Positions 17,777-26,593 of a DNA stretch of 64,000 bases are shown in pieces; position 1 is the stretch's first letter; the number at the start of each line of letters is the position of its first letter. Location: positions 3,162,001-3,226,000 of the forward strand of contig NZ_JACCFM010000001.1 in the NCBI RefSeq assembly GCF_013410665.1. The letters are read 5' to 3'. Source of the stretch: Leifsonia psychrotolerans (GTDB lineage Bacteria; Actinomycetota; Actinomycetes; Actinomycetales; Microbacteriaceae). The notes below the pieces were generated by a model, which worked only from the letters and a program-made list of their open reading frames with translations, was not told the DNA's origin and ran no database searches. A program made the translations under genes and the position numbers.

Positions 17777-17986
17777 CCCATCCCATGAACCCGGCAGGGG
17801 CGGTCTCGTAAGAGGCAGGACCGTCCGTGCTGAACCGATGCACCAATCGGTTATCGCCGCAGAGGTACAGCCCAGACAACGATCCTGTGTCTACCCGTAC
17901 CTCGTGGCCATCGTCGCCTCTTGAGATCAATAGCAGCACCGAGTCAGCCATGGGGCTGGCCACCGACCAAACAACGGAGTTATTCG
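17777..17986 (+). promoter_or_regulatory. Intercistronic region with stem-loops before the first binding protein
   Basis: 210 bp without a gene. AACCGAT (17833-17839) pairs with ATCGGTT (17846-17852), and GGCGGTC near 17800 can pair with GACCGTC near 17820. No T-run follows. Stable structures here could let the binding-protein message accumulate independently of the permease message. No promoter stands out by eye. Confidence 0.35.
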
Positions 17987-18973
17987 ATGAAAACTAGCAA
18001 GAAGGTCACGTTCCTCGCCGCTGCAGCTGCGGTGGCACTCGCTCTCGCGGGCTGCTCGGCCAACGCCAGCACCGACGCAGGCGGCGACGGAGGTAGCGAC
18101 GAGGTGTACATCGCACTCGTCTCGAAGGGATTCCAGCACCAGTTCTGGCAGGCCGTGAAGACGGGCGCCGAGAACAAGGCCAAGGAGCTCGGCGTCAAGG
18201 TCACGTTCGAAGGCCCCGCCTCCGAGACTGAGATCGACAGCCAGCTGCAGATGCTGCAGGCCGCGATCGACAAGAAGCCCGACGCCATCGGCTACGCAGC
18301 CCTCGACCCCGAGGCCTGCATTCCGCTGATGGATGCCGCCAAGGCAGCCAGCATCCCGGTCGTTCAGTTCGACGCCGGGTGCAACAGCGACTACCCGCTG
18401 AGCATCGCAAAGACCGACAGCCTGGGCGCCGGCGCACTCGCTGCCGACAAGATGGCTGAGCTCATCGGTGGCAAGGGTGAGGTCGCAATCGTCGGTCACA
18501 GCCAGATCAACTCCACCGGTGTTGAACGTCGCGACGGCTTCGTCGACCAGATGAAGGCGTCATACCCCGACATCAAGATCGTCGACATCCAGTACGGCGA
18601 TGGCGACCACCTCAAGTCGGCTGACATTGCCAAGGCAATGCTCGCTGCACACCCGAACCTCAAGGGCATCTACGGCACCAACGAAGGCTCCGCCATCGGC
18701 GTCGTCAACGCTGTCGGCGAGCTGGGCCTGAAGGCTGGCGCTGTCACCATCGTCGGCTTCGACTCGGGCCAGGCACAGATCGACGCGATCAACAACGGCA
18801 CCATGGCCGGCGCGATCACGCAGAACCCGATCGGCATCGGCGAGGCAACCGTTCAGGCTGCATTCGACGCCATCAACGGCAAGACCCCGGAGAAGGTCAT
18901 CGACACCGGTTACTACTGGTACGACAAGACCAACATGGAAGACGCCAAGATTGCGGCGGTTCTCTACAAGTAA
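17987..18973 (+). CDS. Sugar ABC transporter substrate-binding lipoprotein 1 (RbsB-like)
   Basis: 328 aa. A signal sequence ends in the lipobox LALAGC (Cys about residue 23), then comes a periplasmic-binding fold type I: YIALVSKGFQHQFW near the N-terminus, FEGPASETEIDSQLQMLQ, and YGTNEGSAIGVVNAVGELG. The ATG at 17987 follows GGAG; the longer ORF start adds a non-signal-like stretch and is rejected. It is very similar over its whole length to the protein at 20159-21142, so the operon carries two receptors for one channel. Confidence 0.93.
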   Translation: MKTSKKVTFLAAAAAVALALAGCSANASTDAGGDGGSDEVYIALVSKGFQHQFWQAVKTGAENKAKELGVKVTFEGPASETEIDSQLQMLQAAIDKKPDAIGYAALDPEACIPLMDAAKAASIPVVQFDAGCNSDYPLSIAKTDSLGAGALAADKMAELIGGKGEVAIVGHSQINSTGVERRDGFVDQMKASYPDIKIVDIQYGDGDHLKSADIAKAMLAAHPNLKGIYGTNEGSAIGVVNAVGELGLKAGAVTIVGFDSGQAQIDAINNGTMAGAITQNPIGIGEATVQAAFDAINGKTPEKVIDTGYYWYDKTNMEDAKIAAVLYK

Positions 18974-18986
18974 GTAATGCATGACT

Positions 18987-19021
18987 GAAGCCCCTCTCCC
19001 AGATACTGGGGGAGGGGCTTC
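18987..19021 (+). terminator. Stem-loop terminator after binding protein 1
   Basis: GAAGCCCCTCTCCC and GGGGGAGGGGCTTC pair with one mismatch around a 7-nt loop. It lies 13 bp after the stop of the binding protein and just before the next aldo/keto reductase gene, so some transcripts probably end here while others read through. Confidence 0.75.
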
Positions 19022-19047
19022 TCCCATCTCGGCGAAAGGAACCATCG

Positions 19048-20010
19048 ATGGCACGCGCAGACGTGAGCTTCTCCAATGCGCACGACACCGACCCGTTCGG
19101 TCGACTCTCCTACGGTGCTGCTGCGCTGGGGAATCTCTTTCAGGCCGTCGACGACGAGACGGCCGCCGAGACGCTGGCGACCGCGTGGGAGCTCGGCATC
19201 CGTTATTTCGACACGGCCCCGCACTACGGGCTGGGACTGTCCGAGCGCCGCGTCGGCGAGTTTCTGCGGGGGAAGCCGCGCGACGAGTTTCAGATCAGCA
19301 CCAAAGTGGGGCGCCTGCTCGAGCCCACGCCCGAGCGCGCCCACCTGAAGGACGACACCTGGTTCGACGTGCCGGCCGCGACCCGGCGGCGATGGGATTA
19401 CTCAGCGGAGGGGATCCGTCGCTCTCTCGAGGACTCTCTCGACCGTCTCGGCCTCGACTCCGTCGATATTCTCTACCTGCACGATCCGGAGCAGTTCGGG
19501 GTTCATGCCGAGATTCCCGGAGCGGTGCAGGCGCTCATCGATCTGCGTGAGGAGGGGCTCGTCGGCCGCGTGGGTGTGGGCACGAGTGACGTTGACATTC
19601 TGCGCAGCATTGTGCGAACGGCCGATATCGACCTCATCATGCTGTCGAACCGCTACACGCTGCTGAACCGGGAGGCCGCCGATGAGTTGCTTCCGGAGTG
19701 CCGAGAGCGCGGCGTCGGCGTGGTCAACGTTGGCGTGTTCAACTCGGGGATTCTGGCGTCGCCGACACCCCGCGACGACGCACACTATGAATATGGTGCG
19801 GTGACGCCGTCGGTGCTCGCTCACGCACGCCGGTTGGCCGACGTGTGTCGCTCGCATGGCGTGGAGTTGCCCGCTGCTGCCCTGCAGTTCAGTCTGCGCG
19901 ACCCGTCGGTGCTTACCGTCGCGGTGGGTGCGGGGCGCGCCGAGCAGTTGCGCCAGAACCGCGCCTGGATGGATGCGCCGATTCCTGAGGCGCTGTGGGG
20001 CGATCTGTAG
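19048..20010 (+). CDS. Aldo/keto reductase, second probable aldose 1-dehydrogenase
   Basis: 320 aa, the same subfamily as the protein at 11548-12504, with tetrad Asp55, Tyr60, Lys86 and His145 and the same [11 protein letters not shown] block. It begins ATG 19048 with AAGGAA eight bases upstream. It sits between two binding-protein genes of the transporter, so it may act on the imported sugar, while its paralogue is locked into the dehydratase operon. Its substrate range may overlap or complement the first (L-fucose, D-arabinose, L-galactose type aldoses). Confidence 0.88.
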   Translation: MARADVSFSNAHDTDPFGRLSYGAAALGNLFQAVDDETAAETLATAWELGIRYFDTAPHYGLGLSERRVGEFLRGKPRDEFQISTKVGRLLEPTPERAHLKDDTWFDVPAATRRRWDYSAEGIRRSLEDSLDRLGLDSVDILYLHDPEQFGVHAEIPGAVQALIDLREEGLVGRVGVGTSDVDILRSIVRTADIDLIMLSNRYTLLNREAADELLPECRERGVGVVNVGVFNSGILASPTPRDDAHYEYGAVTPSVLAHARRLADVCRSHGVELPAAALQFSLRDPSVLTVAVGAGRAEQLRQNRAWMDAPIPEALWGDL

Positions 20011-20158
20011 GCGGCTGCGCAGTTCTTGCTGGGACGGGGGCAAATCCGCTCGTTTGCGCATTATGGTCACAAACCTGTTACTACATGGCCTATCGCGTCG
20101 AGCGCCCGGTAGCGTGTGACAACGGCACAGTTGCCGTTACTACACATTGGAGTGTGAC

Positions 20159-21142
20159 ATGGGGTTTTCCAAACGGGCCATCATCGCGGCGGGGGCTGTA
20201 GCAGCCGCGCTGGTCTTCACCGGCTGTGCAAGCGAGGCATCAGACGCTCCGGCCGCCGGCACTTCAGACCGGCCGTACATCGCCTTGATCTCCAAGGGCT
20301 TCCAGCACGAGTTCTGGCAGGCCGTCAAGCAGGGCGCCGAGAGCAAAGCCAAGGAACTCAACGTGGACATCACGTTCGAGGGTCCGGCATCCGAGACTGA
20401 GATCGACACGCAGCTGCAGATGCTGCAGGCCGCGATCGACAAGAAGCCTGCCGCGATCGGTTTCGCGCCGCTCGACCCCAAGGCGTGTGTTCCGCTCTAT
20501 GACGCCGCGAAGGCCGCCGGTATTCCGATCGTGCAGTTCGACGCGGGCTGCGACAGCGACTACGCACTGAACACGGCCAAGACCGACAGCCTCGCCGCCG
20601 GCGCACTCGCCGCCGACAACATGGCCGAGCTCATCGGCAAGAAGGGGGAGGTCGGCATCGTCGGCCACACCCAGATCAACTCGACCGGCATTGAGCGTCG
20701 CGACGGTTTCGTGAACCAGATGAAGGCCGAGTACCCCGGCATCACGATCGTCGACATCCAGTACGGCGATGGCGACCACCTCAAGTCGGCCGATATCACC
20801 AAGGCCATGATCGCGGCACACCCGAACCTCGTGGGACTTTACGGAACCAACGAGGGTTCGGCCGTTGGCATGGTCAATGCGCTGTCCGAGCTGGGCTTGA
20901 AGCCCGGCCAGATCACCGCGGTGGGCTTTGACTCCGGCCAGGCGCAGATCGATGCGATCAGCAACGACCTGATGGCCGGCGCGATCACGCAGAACCCGAT
21001 CGGCATCGGCGAGGCGCTTGTTCAGGCCGCAGTCGACGCCATCAACGGCAAGACGCTGGAGAAGACGACCGACACTGGCTTCTTCTGGTACGACAAGACC
21101 AACATGGACGACCCGAAGATTGCCCAGGTTCTCTACAAGTAG
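20159..21142 (+). CDS. Sugar ABC transporter substrate-binding lipoprotein 2 (RbsB-like)
   Basis: 327 aa. Signal peptide with lipobox LVFTGC, then an RbsB-type fold with the same landmarks as its paralogue at 17987 (YIALISKGFQHEFW, FEGPASETEID). Differences concentrate in the first 35 residues and in surface positions such as DAGCDSDYALNTAKT versus DAGCNSDYPLSIAKT. ATG 20159 follows GGAG; a TTG at 20147 is less likely. A recent tandem duplication carrying an aldose dehydrogenase between the copies is the simplest history. Confidence 0.92.
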   Translation: MGFSKRAIIAAGAVAAALVFTGCASEASDAPAAGTSDRPYIALISKGFQHEFWQAVKQGAESKAKELNVDITFEGPASETEIDTQLQMLQAAIDKKPAAIGFAPLDPKACVPLYDAAKAAGIPIVQFDAGCDSDYALNTAKTDSLAAGALAADNMAELIGKKGEVGIVGHTQINSTGIERRDGFVNQMKAEYPGITIVDIQYGDGDHLKSADITKAMIAAHPNLVGLYGTNEGSAVGMVNALSELGLKPGQITAVGFDSGQAQIDAISNDLMAGAITQNPIGIGEALVQAAVDAINGKTLEKTTDTGFFWYDKTNMDDPKIAQVLYK

Positions 21143-21156
21143 CGTGCACGTGTGAC

Positions 21157-21192
21157 GAAGGGCCGTCCGCGCATCTGCGCGGGCGGCCCTTC
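21157..21192 (+). terminator. Stem-loop terminator at the end of the sugar transport operon
   Basis: GAAGGGCCGTCCGCGC (21157-21172) pairs with 21177-21192 with one mismatch and a 4-nt loop, followed by T-poor sequence. It begins 15 bp after the second binding-protein stop. Confidence 0.8.
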
Positions 21193-21532
21193 TGCGTTGC
21201 AGTCTCCGTTGCCTTCTGCGTTGCAGTCTCCGTTGCCGTCTGCGTCGGATGCGTCGGATGCGTCGGCGGATGCCCGCTCGCCGAGTTCGCGACTTTCGGT
21301 CGAGTTTCCGTGGTGCGCGGGGTGAACTCGACCGCAAGGCGGAAAGTCGGCGGATACGGGGCGTGAGCCGCGTCGGCCGGCCACGGGCGCGTGGGCGGGG
21401 GCGCGGGGCTTGAGGTTGGCTCGCGGGGTTTCGAGGCTGCGCTCGCAGGGCTCGCTTCGCACCTCAACCAACGGAGTTGGTTTGGGTGGGCGCGACGGGT
21501 GCGACGGGTGCTGCGAACTCGGCGTACGTGGG
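21193..21532. repeat. Intergenic region with short tandem repeat and array relative
   Basis: 340 bp between convergent genes. A 24-bp unit (TTCTGCGTTGCAGTCTCC plus GTTGCC) stands twice at about 21190-21237 and then runs into GTCTGCGTCGGATGCGTCGG repeats. From about 21390 a diverged relative of the array 1/2 arms appears (GGTTTCGAGGCTGCGCTCGCA, then CAACCAACGG). I see no gene here. Confidence 0.6.
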
Positions 21533-22591
21533 TTAGGCGGGCGCCCAGGTGAGGAAGCGCTGCGGGTTCTGCGTGACCAACGCATCGACGACATCCGCGC
21601 CGATGCGGGCTCTCAGCTGCGGCAGGTAGCGCTCGCCCAGGTAGGCGAGGCCCGGCATGCCGCCATAACCGATGTAGCGGGATGCCCGCGCGACGTCGCC
21701 GCCGAGCAGAATCCTGTCGGCCGAGCCACCGACAATGACGGCTTCGGTGAGCGTGAGCAGCTCGGCATCGCTGCGGGTGCGCGGCCGGGCCATGCCGTCG
21801 TAGCCGAGCCAGGCGCCGCGAGCGGCGAGCTCGAGGTGCAGGGCGGGGTTCGGGTCGCGGTCGGCGTGCGCGAGCACGATGCGATCGGCGGGAACGCCGA
21901 GCGATCCGAGCAGGTCGAGCAGTTCGTGGGCGGCCGTGCAGAACTCCAGGTGCACCATGACCGGGGCGCCCGTCGCGACGTGCGCCTGCGCGACGGCCTC
22001 GAGCGTCACGCGCTCGAACGGCGTGATCGACCAGTAGCCAATGCCCGCCTTCAGCAGGCCGGCCCGCACGGGGTGGCCCGCGGCGTCCGTCGCCCGCCCG
22101 TCCACAGCTCGTGCGAGCGCGGTACGAATGTCGCTCGAAGCGGATGCCGTGTTGGCATCCGTCGATCCGGCGGGTGCCGCGCCGGCACGGGCGACGGACC
22201 GTCGGGCACCATCGTCACGCTGCGGCATACCGAGCAGCAGGTCGTCGGTGAACAGTGCGGCGCGCTCATCGACCGTCGTCTGCCGCAGCCAGTGGTCTGG
22301 CCCATAGTGCGCCTCGCGATGCGCTCCGGTGGTCGCGACGATGCGAAGGCCCGTCGCGCGGCTGATGCGCGCCAGACTCTCGGGGTCGCGGCCCACACCG
22401 ATCGGGGTCGCGTCGATCATGGCGTCGAAGCCGCTGCCGCACAGCAGGGCGGCTTCCACGCCCGAGGCGGCCTCGTCGTTCAGTTCGTCGCCGACCAGCA
22501 GCGGGCTCACCTGAAAGAGGTGCTCGTGATAGTTGACGCGGCCGAGCTCGGCGGGCGCCAGATCGCCCGACACCGTGCGCACGAAGGTCAT
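21533..22591 (-). CDS. Phosphotriesterase-family metal hydrolase, possible sugar lactonase
   Basis: 352 aa amidohydrolase-superfamily protein of the PTE/PHP group. It has metal ligands His22 and His24 (NYHEHLF), Lys181 (LLKAGIGYWSI), His214 (MVHLEF), His242 (LAHADRD) and Asp299 (LLGGDVAR). Residues about 125-170 form an Ala/Ser/Thr-rich stretch without family counterpart, probably a surface loop. Relatives in carbohydrate operons are lactonases. It is the last gene of the GntR-controlled operon and overlaps the AroE-like gene by four bases; a ring-opening role for a sugar-acid lactone fits but is unproven. Confidence 0.82.
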   Translation of the reverse strand: MTFVRTVSGDLAPAELGRVNYHEHLFQVSPLLVGDELNDEAASGVEAALLCGSGFDAMIDATPIGVGRDPESLARISRATGLRIVATTGAHREAHYGPDHWLRQTTVDERAALFTDDLLLGMPQRDDGARRSVARAGAAPAGSTDANTASASSDIRTALARAVDGRATDAAGHPVRAGLLKAGIGYWSITPFERVTLEAVAQAHVATGAPVMVHLEFCTAAHELLDLLGSLGVPADRIVLAHADRDPNPALHLELAARGAWLGYDGMARPRTRSDAELLTLTEAVIVGGSADRILLGGDVARASRYIGYGGMPGLAYLGERYLPQLRARIGADVVDALVTQNPQRFLTWAPA

Positions 22592-23502
22592 CGCGCAGCC
22601 AACGCCGCATCGGCCAGGCGTGTCACCGTGGCGTCGTCGAGCGTGAGGTCGAAGACCTCGGCGATCACCTGGCTCCAGCCGTGAATGAAGTAGCGCCAGC
22701 CGTCGACGACGGTGAGAGCGGATGCCTCGGCCTGCTCGCTCGCCTGGGCCAAGAACTCAAGCGAGCCGCGGTAATTGAACTCCCAGACAATTGCCTCGCG
22801 CGGAAATCGGGCGCCGTCGGGCACGGGTGAACCGGGGCGGTCCTTGCCGAGCCCGCTCGCGTTGACCACGAAACTGCCGGCGGGTGCGGCGGCCAGGATG
22901 TCGCGGGTCACGTCGGGGGAGGACGCGAGCACGTAGTCGATCAGGCCGGCCGGGGTGCCGCGGCGGTCGTGCACCGCGCGTAGGTGGTCGAGGCGCGCCT
23001 GGCTGGTGTCGGTCACGATGATGCGGGAGGGGGCATCCGCTCGCTCGGCCAGGTACCAGGTGAGCGCGGTGCCGGCGCCGCCCGCGCCCAGGCACACGGC
23101 GTGGGCGCCGGTGGTCGCGAAGTGGTCGGCGGGCAGAAACTCTTCAGCGGCCAGGCCGACGGTGAGCGGATCCTTGGCGTGGCCGTGCAGGGCGCCGTCG
23201 CGCTTCGAGATGCTCGACACCTCGCCGCAGAGCGTGCTGAAGCGGTCGAGCTCGCCGAACAGGTCGTGGCTGGCTTCGTAGAGACCCATCTTGTGTGTGG
23301 TGACAAGGGCGCCGCGGTGCTCGGGATCGTCACGGATGGCCTCGACCAGCGCCCGATACTGCTCGGGTGTCGCGTCGAGCGGCAGGTCGTGGCCGCGCAG
23401 AGTGCGGGTGGGCAGGTCGAGGATCTCGGCCCAGACCGGGAAGATCGCCATGATCGAGGACTGCGCCGTGCTCACGCCGACAAAGCCCATGTGCCCGCTC
23501 AT
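22588..23502 (-). CDS. Shikimate-dehydrogenase-like oxidoreductase
   Basis: 304 aa from ATG 23502, which overlaps the stop of the aldolase gene; the 43-residue Arg-rich upstream extension is rejected. It has the AroE fold: an N-terminal substrate domain (SSIMAIFPVWAEIL, LVTTHKMGLYEASHD with the Lys of the catalytic Lys-Asp pair) and a Rossmann domain with GAGGAGTALTWYLAE. FVVNASGLGKD replaces the usual NATPLGM. AroE proper makes shikimate, but this one is embedded in a sugar operon without aromatic-pathway neighbours. It more likely oxidises or reduces a polyol or sugar-acid intermediate. Confidence 0.78.
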   Translation of the reverse strand: MSGHMGFVGVSTAQSSIMAIFPVWAEILDLPTRTLRGHDLPLDATPEQYRALVEAIRDDPEHRGALVTTHKMGLYEASHDLFGELDRFSTLCGEVSSISKRDGALHGHAKDPLTVGLAAEEFLPADHFATTGAHAVCLGAGGAGTALTWYLAERADAPSRIIVTDTSQARLDHLRAVHDRRGTPAGLIDYVLASSPDVTRDILAAAPAGSFVVNASGLGKDRPGSPVPDGARFPREAIVWEFNYRGSLEFLAQASEQAEASALTVVDGWRYFIHGWSQVIAEVFDLTLDDATVTRLADAALAAR

Positions 23503-24128
23503 GCTGCGACCGCCAGACCCGAGAACAGGCGCGCCTTGCGCTCCACCTCGTCGTACCGGCCGGCCGCGAGGTCGGCGCCCGAGACGAGGTCTCCGCCCGC
23601 ACCGACCGCGATCGCTCCGGCGGCGAACCACTCGTCGATGTTCTCGGGGGTGACTCCGCCGGTCGGCATCAGAGCCAGCTCGGGGAACGGGCCGCGCAGC
23701 GCCTTCAGGAAGGCCGGGCCGCCAAGGGAGGCGGGGAAGATCTTGACGACATCCGTGCCGTAGTCGAGCGCCGCCATGACCTCGCTCGGAGTGAGCGCAC
23801 CGGTCATCACGGTCAGGCCGGTCGCCTTCATGGCGCGGGTCAGGTCGGGTCGCGTGCCCGGGCTCACCAGGAACGTCGCGCCGGCCGCGTGGGCCTGCTC
23901 GGCCTGCTCGGCCGTGGTGACGGTGCCGGCGCCGAGGTAAATGCTCTCGCCGTAGCGAGCGGCAAGCTCCCGGATGACGGCGGGCGCGTCAGGCGTGGAA
24001 TAGGTGATCTCGAGGCCGGTCACGCCGCCGGCGATGAGGGCGCCGGCCGCGAGAATGGCGCTGTCGGCCGACGGGGCGCGCACGACGGCGAGCACACGGG
24101 TGTTCGAAAGAGTGGTGAGGTCGGTCAT
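23499..24128 (-). CDS. KDPG-aldolase-family protein (2-dehydro-3-deoxy-phosphosugar acid aldolase)
   Basis: 209 aa class I aldolase of the KDPG/KDPGal/KHG family. Catalytic Glu40 (GLEITY) and Schiff-base Lys129 (VVKIFPAS) are present, with GAGTV at 67-70 and MPTGGVTPENIDEW in the phosphate-binding region. It would cleave a 2-keto-3-deoxy-6-phospho-acid to pyruvate and a phosphorylated aldehyde, or run a related reaction. No IlvD-type or enolase-type dehydratase is in this operon, so the source of its substrate is unclear. Three bases separate it from the dehydrogenase upstream. Confidence 0.88.
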   Translation of the reverse strand: MTDLTTLSNTRVLAVVRAPSADSAILAAGALIAGGVTGLEITYSTPDAPAVIRELAARYGESIYLGAGTVTTAEQAEQAHAAGATFLVSPGTRPDLTRAMKATGLTVMTGALTPSEVMAALDYGTDVVKIFPASLGGPAFLKALRGPFPELALMPTGGVTPENIDEWFAAGAIAVGAGGDLVSGADLAAGRYDEVERKARLFSGLAVAA

Positions 24129-24131
24129 CGA

Positions 24132-25088
24132 TCAGGCTTTCGTTCGGACGGGATGGGGAGGGGTGTCGCCGTTCAGCACGGCGAGCAGGTTGGTGACCGC
24201 GATCGAGCCCATGTTGTCGACGGCTTCGACGGTCTGCGCGCCGAAATGCGGCGTGACGATCACACGGGCGGCGAGGTCCTCGGCCAAGAGCGGCGAGGCG
24301 TCACCGCGGGTGTCGCCGGCGAGGGTGTCGGCGGCGAATCCGGCGATCGCACCCTGGCGCAGCGCGGCGGCGAGGGCCTGTTCGTCGACCAGGTCGGGGC
24401 GGGCGGTGTTGATGATGACCAGGCTGGGGGTGGCGGAGGCGAGCCAGTCGGGGGTGACCAGTGTGGTTCCGCCCGGGGCATGCAGGGTGACGATGTCGCA
24501 CTCGGCGGCCATCTGCGTGAAATTCAGGGGCTCGGCGCCGCCGGCCACGATCTGCTCGGTCGTCATCCAGGGGTCGTGGGCGACGACACGGGAGCCGAAG
24601 CCGGTCAGCCGCGCAGCGACGCCCTGTCCGATGCGGCCGAAACCGACGATGCCCACGGTGAGCGAGCCGAGCTCGCGGCCGCGCAGCACCGACCAGTCGC
24701 CGGCACGCACGCGGCGGTCGCCCTCGGGAATGCCGCGCAGTGCCGCGAGCATCAGTCCGACGGCATGGTCGGCCACCGCGCTGCTGTTCGCACCGGGGGT
24801 GTTCGTGACGATGATGCCGCGCGCTTCGGCGGCGGCCAGGTCGACGGCTTCGAAGCCCACACCGTAGCGAGCCACGACGCGCAGGTTCGGCGCGGCGTCG
24901 AGGTGCGCGGCGGTGACGGGGCCGGTGCCGGCCACCCAGGCGACGGCGTCGGCGAGAAGCGGACGCAGCGTGTCAAGGTCGTGGTCGGACGGGCCCATGC
25001 TGACGCTGTGACCGTTCTCGGCCAGGCGGGCGACGAGGTCGACCGATCCCGATCCGAACGACCGACTCGTTGCGAGAATCTGAGACAT
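24132..25088 (-). CDS. D-isomer-specific 2-hydroxyacid dehydrogenase (SerA-like)
   Basis: 318 aa. An N-terminal catalytic half with ARYGVGFEAVDL, then the NAD-binding GxGxxG (Gly149-Gly154), then catalytic Arg230 (INTARPDLVDE) and His281 (VTPHFGAQT). The third catalytic position, normally Glu in the (F/A)xxEP motif, appears as Asp259 (DTLAGDT). ATG 25088 overlaps the kinase stop; the longer start is rejected. It is related to phosphoglycerate dehydrogenase but lacks the regulatory ACT domain, so it is more likely a sugar-acid or phospho-acid dehydrogenase of the operon than serine biosynthesis. Confidence 0.85.
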   Translation of the reverse strand: MSQILATSRSFGSGSVDLVARLAENGHSVSMGPSDHDLDTLRPLLADAVAWVAGTGPVTAAHLDAAPNLRVVARYGVGFEAVDLAAAEARGIIVTNTPGANSSAVADHAVGLMLAALRGIPEGDRRVRAGDWSVLRGRELGSLTVGIVGFGRIGQGVAARLTGFGSRVVAHDPWMTTEQIVAGGAEPLNFTQMAAECDIVTLHAPGGTTLVTPDWLASATPSLVIINTARPDLVDEQALAAALRQGAIAGFAADTLAGDTRGDASPLLAEDLAARVIVTPHFGAQTVEAVDNMGSIAVTNLLAVLNGDTPPHPVRTKA

Positions 25089-26587
25089 CAGTGACCTGCC
25101 CTCTTCGAGTACCACGGCGCCAGGCTGGTGTAGGCGTCGAGAAAAAGCTCATGCCGAGCGGTGTACCCGGCGTGCGCGGCGGCATCCGGAGTGAACTCGG
25201 CGGTCACCTCGGACAGCCCGCGGGCCGCGTCGAAGCCGTCGACGAGGCCGAGGCCCACCGCGGCGGTGACCGCGGCCCCGAGGCTGTTCGCCTCTTCGAC
25301 GATGGTGCGCCGACGCACACTAACGCCCCAGATGTCGGCCATGATCTGCAGCCAGGTGTCGCTGGCCGCGCCGCCGCCGATCGCGTCGATGCTGTCAATC
25401 GTGGCGCCGGCCTCACGGAACGCCTCGATGCAGGTGCGCAGGTTGAACGCGACGCCCTCGAGCACCGCACGCGTCATCTCGGCACGCCCGTGGTGTCGGC
25501 CGATGCCGACGAATGCGCCGGCGGCATCCGGGTTCCAATGCGGCGAGCGTTCGCCCAGCAGATAGGGCAGAAAGTAGAGTCCGCTGGCCGAGCCCTGGGC
25601 GGTGTTGGCGTCGGCGACCAGCTGGGGCAGATTTGCGGATGCCGCGTCGGGGCTGAGCAGCTCGGTCACCCACTGCAGGGCAGCGCCGCCGGCCTGCATG
25701 GTGGCCGTCGGTACATAGCTGCCGGGCACCACGTTGTCGAAGGTCATGGTGCGCATGAGCGGGTCGAGCACCGGCGTGTCGCTCACAAACGAGATCCAGG
25801 CGGAGGTGCCCAGGCAGACGTAGGCGCCGTCGGTGGGGGCAACGATTCCGGCGCCGACCGCGGCGATCGGGCCGTCGCCGCCGCCCATCACCACGCGGGT
25901 TCCGCGGGCCAGGCCGAGCGTGCTCGCCGCGGCATCCGTGAGGGGGCCCACGATGCTCGTCGCATCGAGGATTTCGGGGAACAGTGCGACATCGAGGCCG
26001 GCAGCGGCCAGCATCTCGGCCGACCAGACGCCATTCGTCTGGTCATAGGCGTTGGTCGCCGAGGCGTCGGAGCGGTCGGTCGCCAAGCGGCCGGTGAGAC
26101 GCTGCAGGACGAAATCCTTGGCGATGCAAAAGTGCCGCACGCGGTCGAACACGTCAGGCTCGTTGTCACGCACCCACATGATCTTCTCGAGCGAGTAGGT
26201 GGGGTTGATGCGATGACCGGTCAGGGCGTAGGCGCGCTCCTGACCGATCACGGCTTCAAGCTGCGCGGTTTGGGCGGTGCTTCTGGTGTCGGCCCAGATC
26301 ATCGCGGCACGCACGGGGTTGTAGCTCGCGTCGAGCAGAACGGCGCCCATCATCTGGCCGCTCACGGACAGCCCCGTGACCTGGACGGGGGTGACGCCGG
26401 AGCGGGCGATGAGTGTTCTCGTCGCCTGGACGACGGCATCCCACCAGTCCTCGGGGTTCTGCTCGGCGAGGCCGCCCTCGGCGAAGTGAGCGCCGTAGTT
26501 GACGGTCACCGCGGTGACCAGGCGGCCGTCATCCTCATGCAGCGAGGCCTTGTTGCCCGTCGTCCCGAGGTCGTGCGCGATGATCAT
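25088..26587 (-). CDS. FGGY-family carbohydrate kinase, xylulokinase-like
   Basis: 499 aa with both FGGY domains: N-terminal HDLGTTGNKASLH, SVSGQMMGAVLLD and WADTRS, and C-terminal MGGGDGPIAAVGAGIV followed by CLGTSAWISF. Length and motifs resemble xylulokinases. It should phosphorylate a ketose, polyol or sugar acid with ATP. The operon partners (cupin isomerase, KDPG-type aldolase, two dehydrogenases, lactonase) do not match a pathway I know. D-ribulose from the D-arabinose isomerase at 47551 is one possible substrate. Confidence 0.9.
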   Translation of the reverse strand: MIIAHDLGTTGNKASLHEDDGRLVTAVTVNYGAHFAEGGLAEQNPEDWWDAVVQATRTLIARSGVTPVQVTGLSVSGQMMGAVLLDASYNPVRAAMIWADTRSTAQTAQLEAVIGQERAYALTGHRINPTYSLEKIMWVRDNEPDVFDRVRHFCIAKDFVLQRLTGRLATDRSDASATNAYDQTNGVWSAEMLAAAGLDVALFPEILDATSIVGPLTDAAASTLGLARGTRVVMGGGDGPIAAVGAGIVAPTDGAYVCLGTSAWISFVSDTPVLDPLMRTMTFDNVVPGSYVPTATMQAGGAALQWVTELLSPDAASANLPQLVADANTAQGSASGLYFLPYLLGERSPHWNPDAAGAFVGIGRHHGRAEMTRAVLEGVAFNLRTCIEAFREAGATIDSIDAIGGGAASDTWLQIMADIWGVSVRRRTIVEEANSLGAAVTAAVGLGLVDGFDAARGLSEVTAEFTPDAAAHAGYTARHELFLDAYTSLAPWYSKRAGH

Positions 26588-26593
26588 GAGTGA

